Source of the DNA: Kocuria palustris | GTDB lineage: Bacteria > Actinomycetota > Actinomycetes > Actinomycetales > Micrococcaceae | NCBI RefSeq assembly: GCF_016907795.1 | Contig: NZ_JAFBCR010000001.1 | Location: forward strand, 620,001 to 684,000 | Direction: 5' to 3' | DNA: 64,000 nucleotides | Shown here: positions 35,647-45,469 of the stretch, piece after piece | How the letters are laid out: each line of letters begins with the position of its first letter | How positions within the stretch are numbered: position 1 is the stretch's first letter | Notes under the pieces: model-generated | Seen by the model: the letters and a program-made list of their open reading frames with translations, nothing else | What the model was told of the DNA's origin: nothing | Database searches by the model: none | Translations under genes and position numbers: made by a program

Positions 35647-37140
35647 TCAGCTCGGGTCGATCTCCCGCTTGAGGATCTTGCCGGTCGAGCCCTTGGGCAG
35701 CGCGTCGACGACCTTGTAGGCCTGCGGGCGCTTGTAGCTGGCCAGCGACTCGCGCATGGTGGCGCGCAGCTGCTCGATCACCTCGGCCTCCTGCGCCCCG
35801 TCGCGCAGCACCAGGCAGGCCACGACCTGCTGGTCGGTGGTCGCCCCGCCGCGACCGACGACCGCGGCCTCCTCGACCCCGGGGTGCTCGTAGATCAGCT
35901 CCTCGATCTCGCGCGGGTACACGTTGTAGCCGTTGCGCAGGATCGTGTCCTTCTTGCGATCGACGATCCAGAGTCGGTCGTCCTCGTCCTGACGCGCCAT
36001 GTCCCCGGTGCGGAAGTACTCGCCGGCGAAGGCCGCCGCGGTGAGCTCGGGCTGCTTCCAGTACCCGGCCATGACATAGCGACCGGCCACCGCCAGCTCC
36101 CCGATTTCGCCGCGCGGCAGCTCACGGCCGTCGTCGTCGAGGATCGCCACGCGGGCCTCCTGCACGGGGGTGCCGATCGAGCCGGGGACGCGCTGGTCGA
36201 CGGGGTGGTTGAACGCGACGACGGGCGAGGTCTCGGAGAGCCCGTAGCCCTCGTAGAGAGTGATCCCGAACAGCTGCTCGAACCGGCGCAGGACCTCGAC
36301 CGGCAGGGCCGCTCCGCCGGAGATCGCCGAATCCAGGCTCGGCAGCTCGAGCGGCTGGCGGGCCTGGACCTGGCACAGCGCCATGTGCATGGACGGCACG
36401 CCGACCACGCGGGTCACCCCGTGCTCGCCCAGCTGCTGCAGCACGGTGCGCGGCTGGAACGACGGGACCAGGCTGATGCAGGCCCCGACCGCCACCGGGG
36501 CGTTCAGGCACACCGTCTGGCCGAAGACGTGGAAGAACGGCAGCGCCCCCAGGATCACGTCCTCGGGCACGTAGCTGAACATGCGGGTGGTCATCCACGC
36601 GTTCGAGGTGACGTTGTCGTGCGTCAGGGCGGCGCCCTTGGGCTCGCCGGTAGTCCCGGAGGTGAACAGCAGCACCGCGAGGTCGTCGGCGGCGCGCTCG
36701 ACCGGCTCCCGGACCTCGAGGTCTCCCGACGGCCCGGCGAGGGTCTGCTGATCCAGCAGGAGCAGGGGGACCGACGGCTCGAGCTCGGCGCAGGCCTGCT
36801 CGGCAGGTGCGCTCACCGCGTCGTGGACGACGACCGCGCTGAGCTCGGCCGTGCGGAACAGAGCGGTCAGCTCGCGAGCGCTGAGCAGCGGGCTGAGCGG
36901 GACGACGACGGCGCCCAGGCGCAGGATGGCGTAGTACGCGACCGGCATCTGCGGCGCGTTGGGCGCCACGAGGGCGACACGATCCCCCACGCCCACACCT
37001 GCCTCGTGCAGCCGCTGGGCGAACGCCGCGGACAGCGCGTCGAGCTGCCCGTAGCTGAGGCTCAGCTCCCCCAGGCGCAGGGCGGGGGACTCGGGGGCTC
37101 GGCGGGCGGAGTCGGTGAGCAGTGTCGCGAGGTTCGTCAC
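35647..37140 (-). CDS. AMP-forming acyl-CoA synthetase (FadD-like)
   Basis: A 497-residue adenylating enzyme. P-loop-like motif LLFTSGTTGEPKGAAL near residue 170, GYGLSETSP near 310, YFRTGDMARQDEDDRLWIVDRKKD near 400 and the catalytic-lysine segment LPKGSTGKILKREI at the C terminus are all present. It resembles medium/long-chain fatty acid-CoA ligases; the exact acid is unknown. The start is a GTG at 37140. It lies 115 bases beyond argR with a small hairpin in between (GCGTCCG/CGGACGC, 37163-37180), so it is probably a separate unit. Confidence 0.85.
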   Translation of the reverse strand: MTNLATLLTDSARRAPESPALRLGELSLSYGQLDALSAAFAQRLHEAGVGVGDRVALVAPNAPQMPVAYYAILRLGAVVVPLSPLLSARELTALFRTAELSAVVVHDAVSAPAEQACAELEPSVPLLLLDQQTLAGPSGDLEVREPVERAADDLAVLLFTSGTTGEPKGAALTHDNVTSNAWMTTRMFSYVPEDVILGALPFFHVFGQTVCLNAPVAVGACISLVPSFQPRTVLQQLGEHGVTRVVGVPSMHMALCQVQARQPLELPSLDSAISGGAALPVEVLRRFEQLFGITLYEGYGLSETSPVVAFNHPVDQRVPGSIGTPVQEARVAILDDDGRELPRGEIGELAVAGRYVMAGYWKQPELTAAAFAGEYFRTGDMARQDEDDRLWIVDRKKDTILRNGYNVYPREIEELIYEHPGVEEAAVVGRGGATTDQQVVACLVLRDGAQEAEVIEQLRATMRESLASYKRPQAYKVVDALPKGSTGKILKREIDPS

Positions 37141-37255
37141 GTATGGGGGCCTTCTGGCTCGGTGCGTCCGTCACCGGACGCAGGAGCGGGCCCGACGGCC
37201 CGGCTCCGTGCGAAAGGAGGTGCAGGTCCGATCCGGATCCGGGCGCTTGCGCGCG

Positions 37256-37750
37256 TCAGTCGCCTCCCGCCAGCCGCAGGAAGAACTCCGCCAGCTCGGC
37301 GCCCCCGGAGGAGTCGCGGCTGACGACCATGATCGAATCGTCCCCGGCGATGGTACCCAGGACGAGCTGGACAGCGGCCTGATCGATGATCGAGGCGAAG
37401 TACTGCGCGGCCCCCGGCGGGGTCTTGAGCATGACGAGGTTGCCGGAGGACTCGGCGGTGACCAGCAGCTCGCGGCACACACCGGCAAGGCGGGCGTCGG
37501 GTCCGGCGGAGCCGTCCGGTCCCGCGACCTCGCCGGAGGCCGGCGGCACGGCGTAGACCAGCGAGCCCGACGAGTCCCGCACGCGCACCGCCCCGACCTC
37601 GACGAGATCGCGCGAGAGCGTGGCCTGCGTGACCTGCAGGTCGTCGCGGGCCAGCAGCTCGGCGAGCTCGGCCTGCGAGTGCACGGAGCCGGAGCTGACC
37701 AGGGCGACGATGCGCGCCTGGCGGGCGATCTTGGTGGCCGGGATGCTCAT
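37256..37750 (-). CDS. argR: arginine repressor
   Basis: A 164-residue transcription factor. The N-terminal winged helix (ARQARIVALVSSGSVHSQAELAELLA, with QATLSRDLVEVGAVRVR as recognition region) is followed by a C-terminal arginine-binding, hexamer-forming domain (LLVTAESSGNLVMLKTPPGAAQYFA and TIAGDDSIMVVSRD). The ATG at 37750 overlaps the argF stop by one base. It closes the arg operon and presumably represses argC and argG when arginine is plentiful. Confidence 0.96.
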   Translation of the reverse strand: MSIPATKIARQARIVALVSSGSVHSQAELAELLARDDLQVTQATLSRDLVEVGAVRVRDSSGSLVYAVPPASGEVAGPDGSAGPDARLAGVCRELLVTAESSGNLVMLKTPPGAAQYFASIIDQAAVQLVLGTIAGDDSIMVVSRDSSGGAELAEFFLRLAGGD

Positions 37751-38721
37751 CAGCCCAGCTCCGGCAGGGTGATCTCGCCCGCCTCGAGGCTGTACTGCCC
37801 CGAGGCTGCCAGCAGCCAGACCATCAGCGCCTTCTGGGCGTGTAGCCGATTCTCGGCCTCCTGGAAGACCAGCGAGCGCGGGCCGTCGATGACCTCGGCC
37901 GAGACCTCGCTGCCGCGGTAGGCCGGCAGGCAGTGCATGAACACGGCCTCGGGGGCGGCCTGGTCCATGGCCGCGGTGTCGATCGAGTACGGGCGGAAGA
38001 CCTCGGCGCGCGCGTCCTTCTGGTCCTCCTGGCCCATGGAGACCCAGGTGTCGGTGCAGACCACATCGGCCTCGGCGAGCGCGTGCGCGGGATCCTCGGT
38101 CACGAGCACCGAGCCGCCCGTGAGCTCGGCGAGCTCGCGCGCCCGGGCCACGATCGACTCCTCGGGCAGGTAGCCGGCCGGGCCCGCGACGCGCACGTGC
38201 ATGCCGGCGGTGGCCATCCCCAGCAGGTACGAGTTGGCCATGTTGTTCGCGGCATCGCCCAGGTACGCGAAGCTGCGCCCGGCCAGCTCGCCGAAGTGCT
38301 CGCGGATCGTGAGCAGGTCGGCCAGGATCTGGCACGGGTGGTACTCGTCAGACAGCGCGTTGATCACCGGGACGTGGGAGTGCTGCGCCATCTCCTCGAG
38401 ACCGGCCTGATCGTACGTCCGCCACACGATCAGCCCCACCATCCGGGAGATGACCCGGGCGGTGTCCGAGACCGACTCCTTGACCCCCATCTGCGCCTCC
38501 CCCGGATTCACGACCAGGGGCGATCCCCCGAGATCCGCGATGCCCGTGGCGAACGAGTAGCGCGTGCGGGTGGAGGTCTTGTCGAAGATGACGGTCGCGG
38601 TCTGCGGCCCCGCCAGCGCGCGATGGCGCCACCGGTCGGCCTTGAGCTCGAGGGCCAGGTCCAGGACCTCCGCCTGCTCGGCGGGGCTCAGATCCGTGTC
38701 GCGAAGGAAGTGGCGTGGCAT
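37750..38721 (-). CDS. argF: ornithine carbamoyltransferase
   Basis: A 323-residue cytoplasmic enzyme that makes citrulline from ornithine and carbamoyl phosphate. Carbamoyl-phosphate motif STRTRYSFATG is near residue 52 and ornithine-site motif HCLPAYRGSEV near residue 270. The N-terminal PRHFLRDTDLSPAEQAEVL is the usual start. Its stop overlaps the argR start. Confidence 0.97.
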   Translation of the reverse strand: MPRHFLRDTDLSPAEQAEVLDLALELKADRWRHRALAGPQTATVIFDKTSTRTRYSFATGIADLGGSPLVVNPGEAQMGVKESVSDTARVISRMVGLIVWRTYDQAGLEEMAQHSHVPVINALSDEYHPCQILADLLTIREHFGELAGRSFAYLGDAANNMANSYLLGMATAGMHVRVAGPAGYLPEESIVARARELAELTGGSVLVTEDPAHALAEADVVCTDTWVSMGQEDQKDARAEVFRPYSIDTAAMDQAAPEAVFMHCLPAYRGSEVSAEVIDGPRSLVFQEAENRLHAQKALMVWLLAASGQYSLEAGEITLPELG

Positions 38722-38771
38722 GAGGCGTCCTCTCGGAAGGAAGGTGGGGCCGACGGGCGGAGGCGGAAGGC

Positions 38772-40061
38772 TCAGGCGCCCGGAGCGCTGAGCACGGCCT
38801 CGCGGGCCGCGTCGAGGATGGAGGGCAGCGCCTCGAGCAGCTCGTCGGCCTGCTCTGCGCTGAGGATCAGCGGCGGGGCCAGGCGCAGCGTGAGCGGCCC
38901 CGGGGCATTGACGATGAATCCCGCGCGGCGGGCCGCCGCCACGACGGCCGGGGCCAGAGCGGCGGTCTGCGATGCCGAACGATCGATCGGCTCGAGGTCG
39001 ATGCCGATCAGCAGCCCGTGGGCGCGGATCTCAGCGACGCCGTCGATCGCGCGCAGTCCGTCGGCCAGATGCTGGCCCACCGAACGGACGTTCTGCAGGA
39101 TCTGCTCGTCCTCGATCGTCGTGAGCGTGGCCAGACCGACCGCGGTGGCCAGCGGGTTGCCGCCGAAGGTCGTACCGTGCTGGCCAGGGCCGAGCAGACC
39201 GGAGGCATGCTCGCCGAAGGTGATCATGGCCCCGATCGGGAAGCCTCCGCCCAGCCCCTTGGCCAGCGTCATGGCATCCGGGGCATCGGCACCCGAGAGC
39301 TCCGCCGAGCTGGCGAACCACTGCCCCGTGCGCCCGACGCCCGTCTGGACCTCGTCGACGATCAGCAGCGCCCCGTGCTCGCGGGTGAGCTGCCGAGCCC
39401 GGCGCAGCCATCCCTCGGGCAGCGGTCGCACGCCGGCCTCGCCGCGCACGGGCTCCACGATCAGGGCGCTGACGGTGTTGTCGACGGCGGCCTCCAGCGC
39501 CTCGAGCGTGGGGGCGAGGAACTCCACGCCGCTCGGCAGCGGCTCGAACGGCTCCCGGTAGGCCTTCTTGGCGGTTATGGCCAGGGAGCCGGCCGTGCGT
39601 CCGTGGAAGGAATCCTCCAGGGCCAGGATCCGCGTGCGGGGACCGTCCGGGCCGGGGACCTCGTGGCCCTGGCGGCGGGCCAGCTTGAAGGCGGCCTCAT
39701 TGGCCTCCGAGCCGGAGTTCGCGAAGAAGACCCGCGAGCCCTCCGGCGCCCCGGTCAGCTCCAGCAGCTTCTTGGCCAGCTCGATCTGCTGCGGCGAGGT
39801 GAAGAAGTTGGAGATGTGGCCCAGGGCGGCCGCCTGCTCCGAGAGGGCGCGCACCCAGGCGGGGTGGGCGTGTCCCAGCGCGTTCACGGCGATCCCGCCC
39901 AGCAGATCCAGCAGGCGGTTGCCGTCGGCGTCCCACACGACAGCACCCTCACCGCGGGCGAGCACGGCCTGGGGCGGGCCGAAGACGTTCATCAGGTGCT
40001 GGGAGTACTGCTCGAGCAGGGCCTCCGCTGAGGCGTCCTGGGCAGAGTGCGTGCGGCTCAT
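38772..40061 (-). CDS. argD: N-acetylornithine aminotransferase
   Basis: A 429-residue PLP-dependent class-III aminotransferase. Seen are the glycine-rich [14 protein letters not shown] segment, the [16 protein letters not shown] segment and the PLP lysine in [13 protein letters not shown] near residue 266. The ATG at 40061 overlaps the argB stop (ATGA); the much longer open frame upstream runs through argB and argJ in another frame and is not coding. Confidence 0.96.
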   Translation of the reverse strand: MSRTHSAQDASAEALLEQYSQHLMNVFGPPQAVLARGEGAVVWDADGNRLLDLLGGIAVNALGHAHPAWVRALSEQAAALGHISNFFTSPQQIELAKKLLELTGAPEGSRVFFANSGSEANEAAFKLARRQGHEVPGPDGPRTRILALEDSFHGRTAGSLAITAKKAYREPFEPLPSGVEFLAPTLEALEAAVDNTVSALIVEPVRGEAGVRPLPEGWLRRARQLTREHGALLIVDEVQTGVGRTGQWFASSAELSGADAPDAMTLAKGLGGGFPIGAMITFGEHASGLLGPGQHGTTFGGNPLATAVGLATLTTIEDEQILQNVRSVGQHLADGLRAIDGVAEIRAHGLLIGIDLEPIDRSASQTAALAPAVVAAARRAGFIVNAPGPLTLRLAPPLILSAEQADELLEALPSILDAAREAVLSAPGA

Positions 40062-41185
40062 TCGGGGTCCTCCGTCGTGGTGGTCTCGGTCGGGGCGGTC
40101 TCCGCCGCGCCGACGGTCTGCGCGCTGCGTCCTGCGCCGGAGAAGCCCTGCGCGGCCTCCTCGCCGGTCGGGTGCTTCCCCGCACCGGAGCCCAGGACGA
40201 CGCGATCGATCTCCGCGGTGGCGACGCCGACCGGTTCCGGATGCCGGCGCAGAGGCCGCTCGGCTGCCGGCGCGGTGCCGTCGGGGCGGACCTCGGTGCC
40301 GATCCCCTCGTCCGTGAAGATCTCGAGCAGCACCGAGTGCGCCTCGCGCCCGTCGACGATCGTGGCCCGCGGGACCCCGCCCTCCACAGCGGTGAGCGCC
40401 GCCTCCATCTTGGGGATCATCCCGGACTGCAGGCTGGGCAGCAGCTCGCGCAGCTCGGAGTCGGTCAGCGACGAGATCAGCGAGCTGCGATCCGGCCAGT
40501 CCGAGTACAGGCCCTCGATATCGGTCAGCGCCACGAGCTTCTCCGCGCCCAGCGCCACGGCGACCGCGGCGGCTGCGGTGTCGGCGTTGATGTTGAGCAC
40601 CTCGCCGGTGAAGCGGCCGTGGGCGTCGACCTCCGGGGAGATCGAGGAGATCACCGGGATGCGCCCGGCCTGGATCAGCTCGCGCAGCGGCTCGGGGTTC
40701 ACGGAGACGATCTCGCCCACGTGCCCCAGGTCCACCTCCTGGCCGTCGACGACCGTCCCGCGGCGCACCGCGTTGAGCAGGGAGGCGTCCTCCCCCGAGA
40801 TCCCCACGGCGTACGGGCCGGTGGCATTGAGCAGGGAGACGAGCTCGCGCTGGACCTGGCCGGTGAGGACCATGCGGATGGCGTCGATCGCCTCGGCCGT
40901 GGTGACGCGCAGACCCCCGCGGAACTCGGACTCGATCCCCAGCCGCTCGAGCATGCGATTGATCTGCGGCCCTCCGCCGTGCACGACGACGGGGCAGATC
41001 CCCACCTCGCGCAGGAAGACCATGTCGGCGGCGAACGCCTGGCGCAGCGGATCCGAGACCATGGCGTTGCCGCCGTACTTGAACACCATGACCGCCCCGG
41101 AGAAGCGGCTGATCCACGGCAGCGCCTCCATGAGCACGCCGGCCTTGGCGCGCGCGGCGGTGATGCGGTCGTTCGGTGCGGTCAT
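40058..41185 (-). CDS. argB: N-acetylglutamate kinase with C-terminal extension
   Basis: A 375-residue kinase of the amino-acid-kinase family. The conserved core ([13 protein letters not shown]-like [28 protein letters not shown], then [29 protein letters not shown]) ends near residue 300 with [15 protein letters not shown], where the family normally stops. About 75 further residues, rich in Ala, Glu, Pro and Thr and ending TEDPE, look disordered. The tail continues in frame through the ATGA overlap with argD. Confidence 0.94.
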   Translation of the reverse strand: MTAPNDRITAARAKAGVLMEALPWISRFSGAVMVFKYGGNAMVSDPLRQAFAADMVFLREVGICPVVVHGGGPQINRMLERLGIESEFRGGLRVTTAEAIDAIRMVLTGQVQRELVSLLNATGPYAVGISGEDASLLNAVRRGTVVDGQEVDLGHVGEIVSVNPEPLRELIQAGRIPVISSISPEVDAHGRFTGEVLNINADTAAAAVAVALGAEKLVALTDIEGLYSDWPDRSSLISSLTDSELRELLPSLQSGMIPKMEAALTAVEGGVPRATIVDGREAHSVLLEIFTDEGIGTEVRPDGTAPAAERPLRRHPEPVGVATAEIDRVVLGSGAGKHPTGEEAAQGFSGAGRSAQTVGAAETAPTETTTTEDPE

Positions 41186-41221
41186 CGGGTGTCTCCTGGG
41201 AGGGGTTCGGCTCGGGCGGCT

Positions 41222-42442
41222 TCAGGACGAGTACGCCGAGTTCTCCTCGACGTAGTCGTGGGTCAGGTCGTTGGTCCAGATCGTGGCCTCGTGCGCCCCG
41301 GCCTTCAGGTCGACAACGACCTCGACCTTTCGCGACGACGCCAGGTCCACGCCCTCCCGGGGGTCGCCGATCATCCCGCCGCGGCAGACCATGACGCCGT
41401 TGATGGAGACGTCGAGCTCGTCCGGATCGAACTCGGCATCGGTGGTGCCCACGGCCGAGAGCACCCGGCCCCAGTTGGGGTCGTTGCCGTAGATCGCGGT
41501 CTTGAACAGGTTGGAGCGGGCCACCGTGCGCGAGACCGTCTCGGCCTGGACCACGGAGGCGGCGCCCATGGTGGTGATCGCGATGTCGTGGGCGGCGCCC
41601 TCGGCATCGGTGATCAGCTGCTGGGCCAGGCTGTGGCACACGGCGCTCAGCGCACGGGTGAGCTCGAGCTCGTCGGGGCTGATGCCGGAGGCCCCCGAGG
41701 CCAGCAGGGTCACGGTGTCGTTGGTGGACATGCAGCCGTCGGAGTCGGCGCGGTCGAAGGTCACGGCGCAGGCCTCGCGCAGGCTGCGCTGCAGGACCTC
41801 CGGGCGGACCTCGGCGTCGGTGGTGAGCACCACGAGCATGGTGGCCAGTCCCGGGGCGAGCATGCCCGCGCCCTTGGCCATCCCGCCCACGCTCCAGCCC
41901 TCGGGGCTCGTGTGCGCGGCCTGCTTGGGCACGGTGTCGGTGGTCATGATCGCCCGGGCCGCGCGCAGCCCGGCCGCCTCATCCGCTGCGGCATCGGCCA
42001 GGGCCTCGGGGATGCCGGCGCGCATCACGCCCATGGGCAGCTGCACGCCGATCAGCCCGGTGGAGCACACGACCACGTCGCCGGCGCCGACCTGAAGGCC
42101 CTCGGCGACCAGCTCGGCCGTTTCGTGCGAGGCCTGGAAGCCCTGCGGGCCCGTGCAGGCATTGGCTCCGCCGGAGTTGAGGATCACCGCGCGGGCGGCG
42201 CCGTCGGCGACGACCTGCCGCGACCAGTGGACGGGGGCCGCGGCCACGCGGTTCGACGTGAACACGGCGGCGGCGGCCGCGCTGGGGCCGTCGTTGATCA
42301 CGACGGCCAGGTCGTCGCCGCCGGAGGCCTTGAATCCGGCGGTCACACCGCCGGCGCGGAATCCAGCGGCTGCGGTGACGCCGCGGGAGGTGTCGACGCT
42401 CAGCCCGGCCGCCGGGTCCTGGGAGGGGTGGACGGTGCTCAC
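41222..42442 (-). CDS. argJ: glutamate N-acetyltransferase / amino-acid acetyltransferase
   Basis: A 406-residue self-cleaving enzyme that recycles acetyl groups from N-acetylornithine to glutamate. The autocleavage segment KGAGMLAPGLATMLVVLT puts the nucleophilic threonine near residue 200. The C-terminal NDPNWGRVLSAVG and ISINGV-like DVSINGVMV segments are typical. The GTG at 42442 overlaps the argC stop (GTGA). Whether it also performs the first step with acetyl-CoA cannot be told; no argA-type gene is visible in this window. Confidence 0.95.
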   Translation of the reverse strand: MSTVHPSQDPAAGLSVDTSRGVTAAAGFRAGGVTAGFKASGGDDLAVVINDGPSAAAAAVFTSNRVAAAPVHWSRQVVADGAARAVILNSGGANACTGPQGFQASHETAELVAEGLQVGAGDVVVCSTGLIGVQLPMGVMRAGIPEALADAAADEAAGLRAARAIMTTDTVPKQAAHTSPEGWSVGGMAKGAGMLAPGLATMLVVLTTDAEVRPEVLQRSLREACAVTFDRADSDGCMSTNDTVTLLASGASGISPDELELTRALSAVCHSLAQQLITDAEGAAHDIAITTMGAASVVQAETVSRTVARSNLFKTAIYGNDPNWGRVLSAVGTTDAEFDPDELDVSINGVMVCRGGMIGDPREGVDLASSRKVEVVVDLKAGAHEATIWTNDLTHDYVEENSAYSS

Positions 42443-43491
42443 GGTGCGACTCCCTGCTGGGTCAGCCCGGTCTGCTCGGGCAGGCCCAGGGCGATGTTCA
42501 TGGACTGCACGGCTCCGCCGGCCGTGCCCTTGACGAGGTTGTCCAGCGCGCAGCTGACGATCACGCGCCCCACGCGGGCATCGACGGCCGCCTGGATCTG
42601 GACGTGGTTCGAGCCCAGGACGGCCTGGGTGGTGGGCCACTGCCCCTCGGGCAGCAGATGGATGAAGGGCTCGTTGCGATAGGCCTCCTCCAGCGCCTCG
42701 CGCACGGACTGCGCACCGGCGCCCTCGGCGATCCGGGCCGTGGCGGTCGTGAGGATGCCGCGGGGCATAGGCGCCAGGGTGGGGGTGAACGAGACCGCGA
42801 CGTCGCTGCGGCCCGAGGCCCAGCCCAGACCCTGCTCGATCTCCGGGGTGTGCCGGTGCACGCCGCCCACGCCGTAGGGGGACATGCCGCCCATGACTTC
42901 CGCGGCCAGCAGGTGCGGCTTCAGCGATCGCCCCGCCCCCGAGGTGCCGGAGGCCGCCACGATCACGATGTCCTGCAGCTCGATCTGCCCGGCCGCGGCC
43001 AGCGGCGCCAGGGCCAGCTGGGAGCCGGTGGGATAGCACCCGGGGATCGCGATGCGGCTCGCCTTCACCAGTCGGGTGCGCTGCCGGGTGCCGTCCGGGG
43101 CCACGATCATCTCGGGCAGGCCGTACGGCCAGGTCCCGGCGTGCGCGCTGCCGTAGAACTGCTCCCATGCCTCGGCGGATTCGAGCCGGTGATCGGCCGC
43201 GGCGTCGATCACGATGGTCGACTCGGGAAGCTGGGCCGCGATCTCGGCCGAGGCGCCGTGCGGCAGGGCGAGCACGACGATGTCGTGCCCGGCCAGCTGC
43301 TCGAGGCTCGAGTCCGTGATGATCCGATCGGCGAGCCCGTGCAGGTGCGGCTGCAGCGAGCCCAGCCGCTGACCGGCGCTGGAGTGCGCCGCGACGGCGC
43401 CGATCTCCACCTGGGGATGCTGCATCAGCAGACGAAGCACCTCTCCCCCGGCGTAGCCGCTGGCTCCTGAGACTGCTGCGGTGAAGGTCAT
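42439..43491 (-). CDS. argC: N-acetyl-gamma-glutamyl-phosphate reductase
   Basis: A 350-residue NADPH-dependent reductase, first gene of the arg operon. The N-terminal Rossmann motif GASGYAGGEVLRLL and the active-site cysteine in IPGCYPTGSQLAL near residue 152 are present, as is SGTSGAGRSLKPHLLAAEV. The start is the ATG at 43491, 15-50 bases downstream of ARG-box-like sequence. Confidence 0.97.
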   Translation of the reverse strand: MTFTAAVSGASGYAGGEVLRLLMQHPQVEIGAVAAHSSAGQRLGSLQPHLHGLADRIITDSSLEQLAGHDIVVLALPHGASAEIAAQLPESTIVIDAAADHRLESAEAWEQFYGSAHAGTWPYGLPEMIVAPDGTRQRTRLVKASRIAIPGCYPTGSQLALAPLAAAGQIELQDIVIVAASGTSGAGRSLKPHLLAAEVMGGMSPYGVGGVHRHTPEIEQGLGWASGRSDVAVSFTPTLAPMPRGILTTATARIAEGAGAQSVREALEEAYRNEPFIHLLPEGQWPTTQAVLGSNHVQIQAAVDARVGRVIVSCALDNLVKGTAGGAVQSMNIALGLPEQTGLTQQGVAP

Positions 43492-43504
43492 GCGGACATC
43501 CTAC

Positions 43505-43539
43505 GCAAGATTATGCAGGTATGTCGATATTTATGCACT
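43505..43539 (-). promoter_or_regulatory. ARG boxes upstream of argC
   Basis: The minus strand reads GTGCATAAATATCGACA (about 43538-43522) and TGCATAATCTTGCG (about 43517-43504), two TGCATA-type half-conserved ArgR sites one helical turn or two apart. Their closeness to the argC ATG suggests overlap with the promoter or transcript start. Confidence 0.65.
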
Positions 43540-43622
43540 CGGCGCGGCGGCGAGGGCTAGGCTCGGTGGTCAGGAACGCACCGACCGGCGGCTTCCGTCC
43601 GCCCCGAAAGAAGGAGACCAGC

Positions 43623-44582
43623 ATGCGCGCCATCACCCTCACGCAGCACGGGGGCCCGGAGGTCCTCACCGTCAGCGAGGTCGAGGATCCGGTCCCGGGA
43701 CCCGGAGAGGTCCTGGTGCGCACCCGCCGCACCGGGGTCAACTTCATCGAGACCTACCAGCGCGAGGGCGTCTACGACGTCGAGCTGCCCTTCACCCCGG
43801 GCACCGAGGGAAGCGGCGAAGTCATCGCCCTGGGCGAGGGCGTCGACTCTCTGCAGGTCGGGCAGCGGATCACGACCTCGCAGGGCCGGGCCACCTACGC
43901 CGAGAAGTTCGTGGTCGATGCCGATCGCGTGGTGGTGGTGCCCGAGTCCGTCTCCGACGATGCCGCGGGCGCGCTGCCGCTGCAGGGCTTCACGGCCCAC
44001 TATCTGACCCGCTCGACCTTCCCGGTCGGCCCGGAGACCACCGCCGTGATCACCGCCGCCGCCGGCGGCGTGGGCGGCGTGGCCATCCAGCTCATGAAGC
44101 GCCAGGGCGCCACCGTGATCGGGCTGACCTCGAGCCAGGAGAAGGCCGACACCGCCCGATCGCTGGGCGCCGATCATGTCCTGCCCTACGAGGGCTTCGC
44201 CGATGCCGTCGAGGAGATCACCGGTGGCCGCGGCGCCGACGTGGTCTACGACTCGGTGGGCAAGACGACCTTCGACGAGTCCCTGGCCGCCGTGCACCTG
44301 CGCGGCATGGTCGTGCTCTTCGGCGGGTCGTCCGGGCAGGTCCCCCCGTTCGACCTGCAGCGCCTCAACGCCATGGGCTCGCTGTACGTGACCCGCCCGT
44401 CGCTCAACGCCTACATGCACACCGAGGAGGAGCGGCAGTGGCGGGCGCGCGAGATGTTCGAGGCCATCGAGGACGGCCTGAAGATCCGCGTGGGCGGCAC
44501 CTACTCCCTCGACGACGCCGCTCAGGCGCACCGCGACCTCGAATCCCGCAGGACCCAGGGGAAGCTTCTGCTGAGCTTCTGA
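43623..44582 (+). CDS. qor: quinone oxidoreductase (zinc-independent MDR family)
   Basis: A 319-residue NADPH:quinone reductase-like protein. Typical segments are RTRRTGVNFIETYQREGVY, TPGTEGSGEVIALGEGV and the NADPH-binding TAAAGGVGGVAIQLMKRQGA near residue 150. The structural zinc cysteines of alcohol dehydrogenases are absent, as expected. GAAGGAG precedes the ATG at 43623; the upstream in-frame codons cross the ARG boxes and are unlikely to be used. It is divergent from argC. Confidence 0.9.
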   Translation: MRAITLTQHGGPEVLTVSEVEDPVPGPGEVLVRTRRTGVNFIETYQREGVYDVELPFTPGTEGSGEVIALGEGVDSLQVGQRITTSQGRATYAEKFVVDADRVVVVPESVSDDAAGALPLQGFTAHYLTRSTFPVGPETTAVITAAAGGVGGVAIQLMKRQGATVIGLTSSQEKADTARSLGADHVLPYEGFADAVEEITGGRGADVVYDSVGKTTFDESLAAVHLRGMVVLFGGSSGQVPPFDLQRLNAMGSLYVTRPSLNAYMHTEEERQWRAREMFEAIEDGLKIRVGGTYSLDDAAQAHRDLESRRTQGKLLLSF

Positions 44583-44601
44583 CGCGCCTTCACCGGAGAC
44601 G

Positions 44602-44640
44602 CCGAAGGGGCCGTGACGATCATCGTCACGGCCCCTTCGG
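44602..44640. terminator. bidirectional terminator between qor and the membrane protein gene
   Basis: Perfect 19-bp arms (44602-44620 and 44622-44640) around a single central C. It lies between convergent genes and can serve both. Confidence 0.8.
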
Positions 44641-44657
44641 GTGTTCTCGGGCTCTTG

Positions 44658-45395
44658 TCAGCGCAGGCTGCGCCGCCGCAGGATGACCCCGCCGGCGATG
44701 CCCAGACCCAGCACCAGCACCGATGCCGCAGCCAGCAGCCCTCCCCGGGTCTTCTGGGCGGACACGGTCTGATCCGTGATGCCGCCGTCGAGCGAGCCTG
44801 CCTCTGCGGTGGACAGGACCTGCAGCTCGCCGTCCTGCACGCCGAGCAGGACGTCGACCTCCCCGTCGAAGTCGTCCACGGAATCGCCCCGGCCCTCGCC
44901 GCGCACCTCCACGGCCTGCCCCGGCTCCGGCGTGAACGGATCCTGCAGCCCGCTGTCGAAGCGCTGGGCCGAGATCTCCTCGTCGTCCGGCAGTGTGATC
45001 GCGTACTTGGGGTTGAAGGACTCCGAGTGCAGATCGTGCGTCATGTCGGTGTAGGTGCCGGTCACCGCGTAGGTGGAATTGGCCCAGCCCTGCAGCTGCT
45101 CCGCGCGCTGGAACGCCGAGTAGGAGGCGATCGCCAGCACCAGCGCCAGGATGACGCCCAGCACGACTGCGATCACCGGCGGCCAGGTGGCGCCGATGAC
45201 CTCCGACTCCTCGCGATCGCCCGCACCGAGATCCTCGAGCGGATCTCCTTCGGGGTCGCCGTCCGTGCCTCCGCGCAGGGAGAAGGCGTCGCGGAACGCA
45301 CTGGACGCGCCGTCGCCGCGACGGCCGTCCTCCTGCAGCCGGCGGCTGCCTTCGGCTTCCCCGGCGGAGGGCCCGGGGGTGTTCTCAGTGCTCAT
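44658..45395 (-). CDS. uncharacterised two-helix membrane protein
   Basis: A 245-residue protein of unknown function. A charged, disordered N terminus (1-65) is followed by a membrane helix (VIAVVLGVILALVLAIASYSAF, about 70-92), an external domain of about 120 residues (start YAVTGTYTDM) and a second helix near the C terminus (LLAAASVLVLGLGIAGGVIL) ending in RRRSLR. The layout resembles DUF3592-type proteins, but I cannot confirm the family. It lies downstream of pheT in the same direction after a 74-base gap. Confidence 0.7.
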   Translation of the reverse strand: MSTENTPGPSAGEAEGSRRLQEDGRRGDGASSAFRDAFSLRGGTDGDPEGDPLEDLGAGDREESEVIGATWPPVIAVVLGVILALVLAIASYSAFQRAEQLQGWANSTYAVTGTYTDMTHDLHSESFNPKYAITLPDDEEISAQRFDSGLQDPFTPEPGQAVEVRGEGRGDSVDDFDGEVDVLLGVQDGELQVLSTAEAGSLDGGITDQTVSAQKTRGGLLAAASVLVLGLGIAGGVILRRRSLR

Positions 45396-45469
45396 GTGCT
45401 TCTCCTCCCCCGCAGGCGGGGGGCCTGGCGAAGGGTGGTCATCGGTTGCTGGATGGTCTCCCGGGCTGC

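Noticed and set aside
35647-37140. Acyl-CoA synthetase as part of the arg operon
   Set aside because: A 115-base gap with a small hairpin separates it from argR, and its function is unrelated, although read-through cannot be excluded.
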